DNA from: Gammaproteobacteria bacterium
Lineage (GTDB): Bacteria > Pseudomonadota > Gammaproteobacteria > SZUA-229
Length of the DNA: 5,855 nucleotides
Direction: 5' to 3'
NCBI GenBank assembly: GCA_026998145.1
Contig: JALTRC010000057.1
Location: 1 to 5,855, forward strand
Below are positions 1 to 4,565 of this stretch, in pieces. Each line of letters starts with the position of its first letter. Position 1 is the first letter of the stretch. Position numbers and translations under genes: made by a program. A model generated the notes under the pieces. The model searched no databases. It worked only from the letters and a program-made list of their open reading frames with translations, and was not told where the DNA came from.

Positions 1-350
1 CGGTAATGCCTTTATATATCGCCATGAGTTTTAAAATCATGAAGCAACTGGGCACCCATGAAGGCTGTATTGAACAGATCAACCGCATGTGCCGCACACA
101 GATTTATTCCGCCGATGCCAGCCGTGACGACATGCAGCGCATCCGCATGGATGACTGGGAGCTGCGGGATGAAGTGCAGCACAAGGTCAAGGAACTATGG
201 CCATCTGTGACCACAGAAAACCTGTTTGAAATGAGTGACTATCAGGGTTACAAAGATGAGTTTTTGAAACTGTTTGGTTTTGGCCTGGACGGTGTGGATT
301 ACGATGGGGATATTAGCCCAGCCGTCGATTTTGAACCGGAAACACTCTAG
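1..350 (+). CDS. fabV: Enoyl-[ACP]/enoyl-CoA reductase FabV, C-terminal part (5' end outside window)
   Basis: NADH-dependent trans-2-enoyl reductase of the FabV/TER family. It catalyses the last reduction in each round of type II fatty acid elongation in the cytoplasm and is known as a triclosan-insensitive alternative to FabI. About 115 residues are visible of a family length near 400. They match the family's C-terminal region: GTHEGCIEQI near visible residues 16-25, DDWELRDEV near 49-57, then TTENLFEMSDYQGYKDEF and LFGFGLDGVDYD, ending at TAG 348-350. The frame stays open to the left edge, with codons running from base 3, so the ATG at 6 is internal and not a start. The catalytic Tyr-X8-Lys of the family lies upstream and cannot be checked. 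A methyltransferase follows after 34 nt on the same strand. Identification rests on recalled family sequence and is strong. Confidence 0.93.
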   Translation, partial: VMPLYIAMSFKIMKQLGTHEGCIEQINRMCRTQIYSADASRDDMQRIRMDDWELRDEVQHKVKELWPSVTTENLFEMSDYQGYKDEFLKLFGFGLDGVDYDGDISPAVDFEPETL

Positions 351-384
351 CTATTTGCCAATAAACCTTAATAACGGAAATTTT

Positions 385-1209
385 ATGTCTTCAAATATTG
401 AAACCGAAATCGACGGCCTGCGGGTGAATACCGCCCTGCGCTTCTACCACGAAATTCTCGGCCTTGAGCAATTACATTATGGCTTATGGCAGGGTGATGA
501 GTTTGATATGCAGGGGCTTAAAGTTGCCCAGGAACGCTATAGCGATCATTTAATATCCTATTTCCCTGAAGAAGTAAAAGTTGTACTGGATGTAGGAGCC
601 GGCACCGGCGCCACCTCGGAGAAGCTGAAAAACAAGGGCTATGATGTTGAAGCCCTGTCTCCAGACCCCTACCAGAAATATCTGTTTGAAAAAAATCGTG
701 ATGTGGTCTTTCATCTGAGCAAGTTTGAAGAATTCAAACCACAGAAAAAATATGATCTGGTGTTAATGAGTGAATCCTGCCAGTACATCCCCATGAACCG
801 CTTGTTCACCACAGTAAAACAATGCGCTCCCGGCGGTTATTTACTAATTGATGATTACTTTATTACCAACCCGGATGATACCGCCATGTCCAAAAGCGGA
901 CACCCCATGGATCAGTTTTACGACATGGCAAAACAAAACGGCTTTGAGCTGATAAAAGAAGAAGACATCACCGACCAGGCCGCTGTCAGCCTGGACCTTG
1001 CCAAAAGCTGGATGGATCGTTTTGTATTACCCAGCGTAGAACTGGCCGCCTATTCATTTGGCCACAAGCATCCCAAATTAATGAAATTTGTGCGCTGGCT
1101 CATGCGTAAAAAGATTCAGAAGTTTAATGATGATTTAATGCTGCTGGACTCTGAACATTTTAAACGGGTTAAGCGTTACAAGATTTTATTGTTTAAGGTG
1201 CCGGGTTGA
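385..1209 (+). CDS. Class I SAM-dependent methyltransferase, substrate unknown
   Basis: A 274-residue protein with a Rossmann-type SAM-binding fold. Motif I is VVLDVGAGTG at residues 66-75, followed by an acidic/proline strand-2 region (EALSPDPY, 89-96), YDLVLMSESCQYI at 123-135 (motif II/post-II position) and CAPGGYLLIDDYF at 147-159. The N-terminal LHYGLW (30-35) resembles the element preceding the SAM domain in several small-molecule and lipid methyltransferases. The C-terminal about 80 residues are basic and helical-looking (RWLMRKKIQKF), with no clear membrane segment. I chose ATG 385 because ACGGA lies 6 nt upstream. An in-frame ATG at 274 would overlap fabV by 77 nt, giving an N-terminus with no recognisable homology. 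It may be co-transcribed with fabV, which would suggest but not prove a lipid-related substrate. The stop at 1207-1209 directly abuts a repeat cluster. The fold is secure; the substrate cannot be named. Confidence 0.88.
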   Translation: MSSNIETEIDGLRVNTALRFYHEILGLEQLHYGLWQGDEFDMQGLKVAQERYSDHLISYFPEEVKVVLDVGAGTGATSEKLKNKGYDVEALSPDPYQKYLFEKNRDVVFHLSKFEEFKPQKKYDLVLMSESCQYIPMNRLFTTVKQCAPGGYLLIDDYFITNPDDTAMSKSGHPMDQFYDMAKQNGFELIKEEDITDQAAVSLDLAKSWMDRFVLPSVELAAYSFGHKHPKLMKFVRWLMRKKIQKFNDDLMLLDSEHFKRVKRYKILLFKVPG

Positions 1210-1210
1210 T

Positions 1211-1275
1211 TTTTTTGACGCGAAGGCGCGGAGAGTGCGAAGTATTTTTTGACACAGAGACGCAGAGGCACAGAG
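1211..1275 (+). repeat. Octamer-built dispersed repeat, copy 1 (A then B module)
   Basis: A T6 tract and G introduce three purine-rich units of 8, 8 and 9 bp (ACGCGAAG, GCGCGGAG, AGTGCGAAG). A second T tract and G then introduce three 8-bp units (ACACAGAG, ACGCAGAG, GCACAGAG). The same order recurs at 1392-1457 and 4161-4226, which defines the repeat. It begins one base after the methyltransferase stop codon. Sequences of this style are common between genes in environmental proteobacteria and are often mis-annotated as short proteins; I know of no assigned function. Confidence 0.85.
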
Positions 1276-1300
1276 TTTTTTGAGCGTGATTTTTAGCTGT

Positions 1301-1313
1301 CATTCCCGCGCAG
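1301..1313. repeat. Truncated dRS3-like element
   Basis: These 13 bases (CATTCCCGCGCAG) are identical to the left part of the complete element at 1484-1504, and sit at almost the same distance from the preceding octamer repeat (90 against 92 bp). The right arm GGGAAT is missing; the sequence instead runs into the GTAG head of a REP pair at 1318. It looks like a dRS3-like element that lost its right half. Confidence 0.6.
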
Positions 1314-1317
1314 CCAA

Positions 1318-1385
1318 GTAGGTCGGGTTACGCATTCTAACCCGACACAACTTTATGTCGGATTAAGAAGCACAATCCGACCTAC
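1318..1385. repeat. Inverted pair of REP-like hairpins with GTAG heads (BIME-like), element 1
   Basis: GTAG at 1318-1321 and its complement CTAC at 1382-1385 bound two back-to-back hairpins. Hairpin one is TCGGGTTA (1323-1330) with TAACCCGA (1338-1345), loop 7. Hairpin two is TCGGATT (1358-1364) with AATCCGA (1374-1380), loop 9. A GTAG/GTGG tetranucleotide just 5' of a hairpin is the known hallmark of REP sequences mobilised by RAYT (TnpA-REP) transposases, and two REPs in opposite orientation form a BIME. No transposase is present in the window, so mobilisation in trans is inferred. Confidence 0.75.
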
Positions 1386-1391
1386 ATCTGA

Positions 1392-1457
1392 TTTTTTGAC
1401 GCGAAATCGCGAAGAACGCGAAGTATTTTTTTGACACAGAGACGCAGAGACACAGAG
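1392..1457 (+). repeat. Octamer-built dispersed repeat, copy 2 (A then B module)
   Basis: Same structure as the copy at 1211: a T tract and G, units ACGCGAAA, TCGCGAAG, AACGCGAAG (8, 8, 9 bp), then TATTTTTTTG and units ACACAGAG, ACGCAGAG, ACACAGAG. It lies 181-182 bp downstream of copy 1. Both copies are followed about 26-27 bp later by a dRS3-like element, so the two look like an imperfect tandem duplication with a REP pair between them. Confidence 0.85.
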
Positions 1458-1483
1458 CTTTTGAATGTAATGTTAACGGTAGT

Positions 1484-1505
1484 CATTCCCGCGCAGGCGG
1501 GAATC
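1484..1505. repeat. dRS3-like palindromic repeat, complete
   Basis: ATTCCC (1485-1490), an 8-bp core GCGCAGGC, then GGGAAT (1499-1504). This fits the ATTCCC-N8-GGGAAT form of the neisserial dRS3 repeat, which is known there as a target of filamentous phage insertion. Similar elements are scattered in many other proteobacteria, so similarity of form does not show common origin. No phage sequence is nearby. Confidence 0.7.
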
Positions 1506-1599
1506 CAGAATTATTAATTGGCTCTAACATCTGAATGAAACAATTATCTTTTATCAAAAACAACTAAATCTTCACAGCCTTTCACCTTCGAATCAAAAG
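1506..1599. other. Repeat-free AT-rich spacer
   Basis: The only part of the 1210-1738 gene-free stretch not covered by recognisable repeats. I see no start codon with a ribosome binding site, no reading frame of note and no convincing promoter. A weak inverted repeat, AATTG (1516-1520) with CAATT (1541-1545), is no more than expected by chance. Confidence 0.5.
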
Positions 1600-1639
1600 A
1601 ACAAAAACGCTTTTCTCCGTGCCTCTGCGCCTCTGTGTC
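1600..1639 (-). repeat. Octamer-built repeat, B module, inverted orientation
   Basis: Read on the minus strand: CGACACAGAGGCGCAGAGGC, then ACGGAG, then AAAAGCGTTTTTGTT. The octamer units occupy 1615-1638 (plus-strand CTCCGTGC, CTCTGCGC, CTCTGTGT). The adjoining AACAAAAACGCTTTT is shared exactly with the inverted copies at 4382 and 4509, so it is part of the repeat. No A module follows here, so the copy is partial. Confidence 0.8.
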
Positions 1640-1670
1640 GAAAAACATCAATCAAAATCTGCAACCAGCC

Positions 1671-1742
1671 GTAGGGTGGTTCAAGTGCAGCAGAACCACC
1701 AATAAAAAACCCGGTGGAACCGCTTTGCTTGTTCCACCCTAC
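1671..1742. repeat. Inverted pair of REP-like hairpins with GTAG heads (BIME-like), element 2
   Basis: Same architecture as the element at 1318 but different stem sequence. GTAG (1671-1674) and CTAC (1739-1742) bound hairpin one, GGTGGTTC (1675-1682) with GAACCACC (1693-1700), and hairpin two, GGTGGAAC (1713-1720) with GTTCCACC (1731-1738). The outer ten bases CGTAGGGTGG are mirrored at the other end. The right-hand head lies over the tilS stop codon: the minus-strand TAG at 1739-1741 is part of GTAG. Confidence 0.8.
1704..1738 (-). terminator. Probable Rho-independent terminator of accA-tilS, formed by a REP hairpin
   Basis: On the minus strand, directly after the tilS stop, an 8-bp stem GGTGGAAC/GTTCCACC with a 10-nt loop is followed by GGG and six T. 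Stem strength and T-run fit an intrinsic terminator, although the three G between stem and T-run are slightly off the ideal. The hairpin is one half of the REP pair, so the repeat would have been recruited as terminator. The plus strand lacks a T-run here, so it should act in one direction only. Confidence 0.6.
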
Positions 1743-3073
1743 GTTTTATTATCAGATAAAACCGGCAACCAGCCATTATCAGCTGAAAACCCATCCGCCA
1801 CCCATTCACCAACGGCTACCAGTTGATTCTGATAGTAAATAAAAGGCATGCAGTCTCTTTCCCATGGGGGAATACCCGCTTCCTGAAACAAGTGTTTAAG
1901 ACTCTGGCTATGTTGTCGTCCTGACAATTTTATACGCTCCCCACCCTGACGAAATTTCACCTGTAATGGCTGCAATAAAAGCTCAGCCTTAATGCCTTCT
2001 TTATCAAGTTTAACGGCCTGCAATTTTTTTTGTAATGATTCAATAAACACCGGCTTTTCAGGCAACCATTCCAGCACCTGATCCGTAGCATGCTGCAACT
2101 GGGGCAATACATAAATGGCATTCTGATAACGCCTTACACAAACATCTGACCAGCACACCTGAACCTTTGCATCGTCCCTTGAAGTCAAAGCCTGCTGCAA
2201 TATCTGCTGCAATATTCTTCGTGAAGGCCGCTTGAACCCGGCTTTGTGAATCCAGTACCGCAAACCATTACGCTGACGCGCTTCACTGAGTTTTTTTAAT
2301 GCCACCAATGACAATGCACCATTCGCCATCATGCAATCCTGCATATCCAGCTCAGCCAGCTCAGATAACAGTTGATTATTTTCTGCCTGCTGCTGAGCGG
2401 CTATGACTAATGTCTGATTAAAATGTGGCCAGCGTTGTAATAACCGTGGCGTGATTTGATGGCGTAAAAAATTGCGATCAAATCCTTCATCCTGATTGCT
2501 GGGATCTTCAATCCATTGCAACTGATGCTGTTCAGCCAGCTGCATAATCTGTTGCCGACTAAAGTGCAGTAGAGGCCGGATTTGCCAACCGCTGGCAAAC
2601 GCATTATATAAGGCCATAGACGCCAGGCCCGCAGCGCCGGCGCCACGAAACAACTGCAATAAAAAGGTTTCAGCCTGATCATCACTGTGCTGGGCCGTGA
2701 GTAATGCATCCCCTTTATCCATCAATGCTGCCAGTGCCTGATAACGGGCTTCTCGGGCAGCCGCTTCCAGCCCCTGATGATGTTTTCTATCGACCTGCAC
2801 CGCTACCGACTGAAATGGCAATCCATATTTTTTACATATTTGTGCACAATGGTCAGCCCAGTTTGCCGACTCCTGCTGCAAGCCATGATCGACATAAACC
2901 ACAGAAAGCTTTAATTTAAGAGGGGCAAGCAAATGCAATAAAACCCGGGAATCGACACCACCACTGTAGGCCAACCACCAGGTTTTAATTTGTGAGTAAA
3001 CGGGTATTTGCGTGAGCTGCTGTTGCAGTGTTGCGGAACTAAGCGGCGGATTATTCTTCCGTGTAACGTCCAT
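1739..3073 (-). CDS. tilS: tRNA(Ile)-lysidine synthetase TilS
   Basis: ATP-dependent enzyme that attaches lysine to C34 of the CAU-anticodon tRNA-Ile, switching it from AUG to AUA decoding; cytoplasmic and normally essential. The 444 residues are close to E. coli TilS (about 432). The N-terminal PP-loop domain shows SGGVDS at 37-42, YVDHGL at 60-65, AQHSDDQAETFLL at 127-139, RGAGAAGL at 143-150, RPLL at 166-169 and WIEDPSNQ-RNFLR at 187-204. The middle substrate-binding domain is less conserved. The C-terminal TilS_C domain begins near 370, with RQGGER at 375-380 and SLKHLFQEAGIPPWERD at 391-407. ATG 3073 is the only ATG before the P-loop and lies inside the accA 3' end (23-nt overlap). No clear Shine-Dalgarno is visible, so translation probably depends on coupling to accA. 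The stop codon is supplied by a REP head. Confidence 0.96.
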   Translation of the reverse strand: MDVTRKNNPPLSSATLQQQLTQIPVYSQIKTWWLAYSGGVDSRVLLHLLAPLKLKLSVVYVDHGLQQESANWADHCAQICKKYGLPFQSVAVQVDRKHHQGLEAAAREARYQALAALMDKGDALLTAQHSDDQAETFLLQLFRGAGAAGLASMALYNAFASGWQIRPLLHFSRQQIMQLAEQHQLQWIEDPSNQDEGFDRNFLRHQITPRLLQRWPHFNQTLVIAAQQQAENNQLLSELAELDMQDCMMANGALSLVALKKLSEARQRNGLRYWIHKAGFKRPSRRILQQILQQALTSRDDAKVQVCWSDVCVRRYQNAIYVLPQLQHATDQVLEWLPEKPVFIESLQKKLQAVKLDKEGIKAELLLQPLQVKFRQGGERIKLSGRQHSQSLKHLFQEAGIPPWERDCMPFIYYQNQLVAVGEWVADGFSADNGWLPVLSDNKT

Positions 3074-4010
3074 AGGACATCAACCGTTGATAACGGGTTT
3101 CCAGCATTTTATCCAGGCCCATTTTATCCAGGTTATCCAGGCTCTCGATTAAACTTTGCTTAACATTGCGGGCGGTTAAATCCACATCACGGTAGGCACT
3201 GCCTAAAGGCTCATCGATAATACCATCAATTAAGCCCAGCTCTTTTAAACGCTCCGAGGTGATGCCCAGGGCTTCTGCGGCATCCTGCGCCCGCTCGGCG
3301 CTCTTCCATAAAATGGATGCACAGCCTTCCGGGGAGATAACCGAATAGGTGCTGTATTTGAGCATATTCACCCGATCCCCCACACCTATGGCCAGTGCGC
3401 CGCCGGAGCCACCCTCACCGATTACCGTGCAGATAATGGGCGTTTTAAGCGCCGACATTTCAAATAAATTACGGGCAATGGCTTCAGACTGTCCCCGCTC
3501 TTCCGCACCGATTCCCGGATAAGCCCCCGGTGTATCAATAAAGGTAATCACCGGCATTTTAAAACGCTCGGCCAGCTTCATCATGCGCAGGGCCTTGCGG
3601 TAACCTTCCGGGCGGGGCATACCAAAATTGCGCTTGATTTTTTCCTTGGTATCACGGCCTTTCTGATGACCAATAATCATCACCGGACGACCACCAAGCC
3701 GCGCCATGCCGCCAATAATCGCCTTGTCATCCCCATAGGCCCGGTCCCCGTGGATTTCCTGATAATCAGTGAAAATACGGTCGATATAATCCTGGGTATA
3801 AGGGCGTTGTGGATGACGGGATAACTGGGATGTCTGCCAGGGTGTCAGCTTGCTAAAAATGGATTCGGTCAGGCTTCTGCATTTGTCCTGCAGGCGGATG
3901 ATTTCATCACCGATATTTATCTCGGTATCATCACCCACATAACGTAATTCTTCTATCTTCGCGTCCAGCTCGGCAATGGGCTGTTCAAAATCGAGAAAGT
4001 TGGGGTTCAT
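3051..4010 (-). CDS. accA: Acetyl-CoA carboxylase carboxyltransferase subunit alpha
   Basis: Alpha subunit of the carboxyltransferase half of acetyl-CoA carboxylase. With AccD it forms an alpha2-beta2 unit that moves the carboxyl group from biotinylated AccB to acetyl-CoA, giving malonyl-CoA, the committed step of fatty acid synthesis. At 319 residues it equals the E. coli protein. The typical N-terminus NPNFLDFEQPIAELDAKIEEL is present, followed by RPYTQDYI (69-76), GDRAYGDD (88-95), GHQKGRDTKEKIKRNFGMP (114-132), ITFIDTPGAYPGIGAEERGQ (155-174) and the glycine-rich GEGGSGGALAIGVGD (198-212). The family start MNPN fixes ATG 4010; upstream only a weak GAGTGA at a long distance is seen. Many gammaproteobacteria have dnaE just upstream; here a dedicated promoter and a repeat cluster take that place. 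tilS follows with overlap. accD is not in the window. Confidence 0.97.
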   Translation of the reverse strand: MNPNFLDFEQPIAELDAKIEELRYVGDDTEINIGDEIIRLQDKCRSLTESIFSKLTPWQTSQLSRHPQRPYTQDYIDRIFTDYQEIHGDRAYGDDKAIIGGMARLGGRPVMIIGHQKGRDTKEKIKRNFGMPRPEGYRKALRMMKLAERFKMPVITFIDTPGAYPGIGAEERGQSEAIARNLFEMSALKTPIICTVIGEGGSGGALAIGVGDRVNMLKYSTYSVISPEGCASILWKSAERAQDAAEALGITSERLKELGLIDGIIDEPLGSAYRDVDLTARNVKQSLIESLDNLDKMGLDKMLETRYQRLMSYGRYTEE

Positions 4011-4065
4011 GCGTTCAAAATCACTCTGTAAGGCACATCTGCCGGTGCATTGTTATATTCCGGCA

Positions 4066-4094
4066 ATGATACCCTTGAAGACAGCGGGAGCCAA
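4066..4094 (-). promoter_or_regulatory. Sigma-70-type promoter for accA-tilS
   Basis: On the minus strand TTGGCT (4094-4089, 4 of 6 to the -35 consensus) and TATCAT (4071-4066, 5 of 6 to the -10 consensus) are separated by exactly 17 bp. Transcription would begin near 4059 and leave a leader of about 50 nt before the accA ATG. It is the best promoter match upstream of accA and explains how the pair is transcribed without dnaE. Confidence 0.6.
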
Positions 4095-4102
4095 GATTAT
4101 TC

Positions 4103-4121
4103 AGTGATTTATTAGTGATTT
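4103..4121. promoter_or_regulatory. Direct repeat upstream of the accA promoter, possible regulator site
   Basis: AGTGATTT occurs at 4103-4110 and again at 4114-4121, an 11-bp period, so both copies face the same side of the helix. The nearer copy begins 9 bp upstream of the proposed -35 hexamer, a position typical of activator sites. No regulator can be named, and the stretch is AT-rich enough that chance is possible. Confidence 0.3.
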
Positions 4122-4160
4122 TGGGGATGTTGTGGGCAATATCGTGAATGTTTCCGGCTG

Positions 4161-4226
4161 TTTTTTTGACGCGAAGGCGCTAAGGGCGCGAAGTGTTTTT
4201 TGACACAGAGGCGCAGAGGCACAGAG
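4161..4226 (+). repeat. Octamer-built dispersed repeat, copy 3 (A then B module)
   Basis: T7 and G introduce ACGCGAAG, GCGCTAAG, GGCGCGAAG (8, 8, 9 bp). TGTTTTTTG then introduces ACACAGAG, GCGCAGAG, GCACAGAG. It matches the copies at 1211 and 1392 in order, unit number and spacing, but lies on the other side of accA-tilS. No dRS3-like element follows this copy. Confidence 0.85.
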
Positions 4227-4347
4227 CTTTCAAATACAGATGTCAGAATCAATGCTTGTCTGACCCTGATACCGCCAAGCTGCCCCACAGTATCAGAATC
4301 GCAAGAAACCGACCCTGGCACCAGATCTGCCCTTTACAAAAACGAAA
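4227..4347. other. Gene-free spacer with two small hairpins
   Basis: No supported gene. Two inverted repeats lie close together: GTCAGA (4242-4247) with TCTGAC (4259-4264), and CTGATAC (4266-4272) with GTATCAG (4290-4296). TCAGAATC is repeated directly at 4243-4250 and 4293-4300. It could be the remnant of another intergenic element. I see no promoter or ribosome binding site. Confidence 0.4.
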
Positions 4348-4412
4348 CCTTTGCGGCCTTAGCGCCTTTGCGTCACAACCAAACAAAAACGCTTTTCTCC
4401 GTGCCTCTGTGT
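4348..4412 (-). repeat. Octamer-built repeat, inverted class (B then A module)
   Basis: Read on the minus strand, GGACACAGAGGCACGGAG (two B units, 4397-4412) is followed by AAAAGCGTTTTTGTT and then GACGCAAAGGCGCTAAG and GCCGCAAAG (A module, 8, 8 and 9 bp, 4349-4373). The module order is the reverse of that in the plus-strand copies, so it is a distinct class and not simply an inverted copy. Confidence 0.8.
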
Positions 4413-4419
4413 CCCCTGT

Positions 4420-4446
4420 GGTTAAAAAGTCTCTTTTTAAATAACC
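4420..4446. repeat. AT-rich hairpin between repeat modules
   Basis: TTAAAAAG (4422-4429) pairs perfectly with CTTTTTAA (4433-4440) across a 3-base loop, flanked by GG and, after an ATA bulge, ACC. It lies downstream of truD on the minus strand and could weakly pause or end transcription, but the stem is all A/T except one pair, so it is a poor terminator. Confidence 0.4.
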
Positions 4447-4452
4447 ACCTCA

Positions 4453-4481
4453 GTCGGGTTAAAAAGCTCAACCCAACCTGC
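4453..4481 (-). repeat. Degenerate single REP-like element
   Basis: On the minus strand GCAGG is followed by TTGGGTT, a 9-nt loop and AACCCGA. It resembles the first hairpin of the REP pair at 1318 (TCGGGTTA/TAACCCGA), with GCAG in place of the GTAG head and one mismatched stem pair. It appears to be a decayed, unpaired copy. Confidence 0.5.
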
Positions 4482-4487
4482 ATGAAC

Positions 4488-4565
4488 CTTTGCGTCTTCG
4501 CGTCAAACAACAAAAACGCTTTTCTCCGTATCTCCGTATCTCCGTATCTCCGTGCCTCTGTGTCA
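4488..4565 (-). repeat. Octamer-built repeat, inverted class, with tandem (CTCCGTAT)3 expansion
   Basis: Minus-strand order is B then A. The B module is expanded to five octamers; on the plus strand these are CTCCGTAT three times (4524-4547), CTCCGTGC (4548-4555) and CTCTGTGT (4556-4563). The shared AACAAAAACGCTTTT and a short A module of two units (CTTTGCGT, CTTCGCGT, 4488-4503) adjoin it. The three identical octamers in a row suggest recent slippage. The truD stop codon (minus TGA, 4565-4563) is the TGA of the conserved TGACACAGAG. Confidence 0.82.

Noticed and set aside
274..384. Longer methyltransferase starting at ATG 274
   Set aside because: It would overlap the conserved C-terminus of fabV by 77 nt, and the added residues look like an out-of-frame reading of fabV. 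ATG 385 has a plausible ribosome binding site and gives a normal methyltransferase N-terminus.
1210..1285. Intrinsic terminator directly after the methyltransferase
   Set aside because: There are T tracts but no stable GC-rich stem immediately before them on the plus strand.
1210..1742. Insertion sequence or prophage remnant
   Set aside because: No transposase, integrase or phage fragment can be read in any frame, and there are no terminal repeats with target duplication. The dRS3-like and REP elements are small non-autonomous repeats.
1635..1826. 63-residue plus-strand reading frame
   Set aside because: It reads through a repeat module, a REP pair and the antisense of tilS, with no ribosome binding site. 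It is a product of the repeat sequence.
2407..2919. Small open frames inside tilS on both strands
   Set aside because: They are shadows of the well-conserved tilS coding frame, without homology or ribosome binding sites of their own.
4041..4068. Leader riboswitch or attenuator for accA from alternative stems GCCGG/CCGGC and CATTG/CAATG
   Set aside because: The predicted transcript start near 4059 leaves one arm of each stem outside the RNA. There is no T-run, short leader peptide or known riboswitch core.
1210..4565. CRISPR array
   Set aside because: The repeats are short, purine-rich and in both orientations, without uniform spacers, and there are no cas genes.
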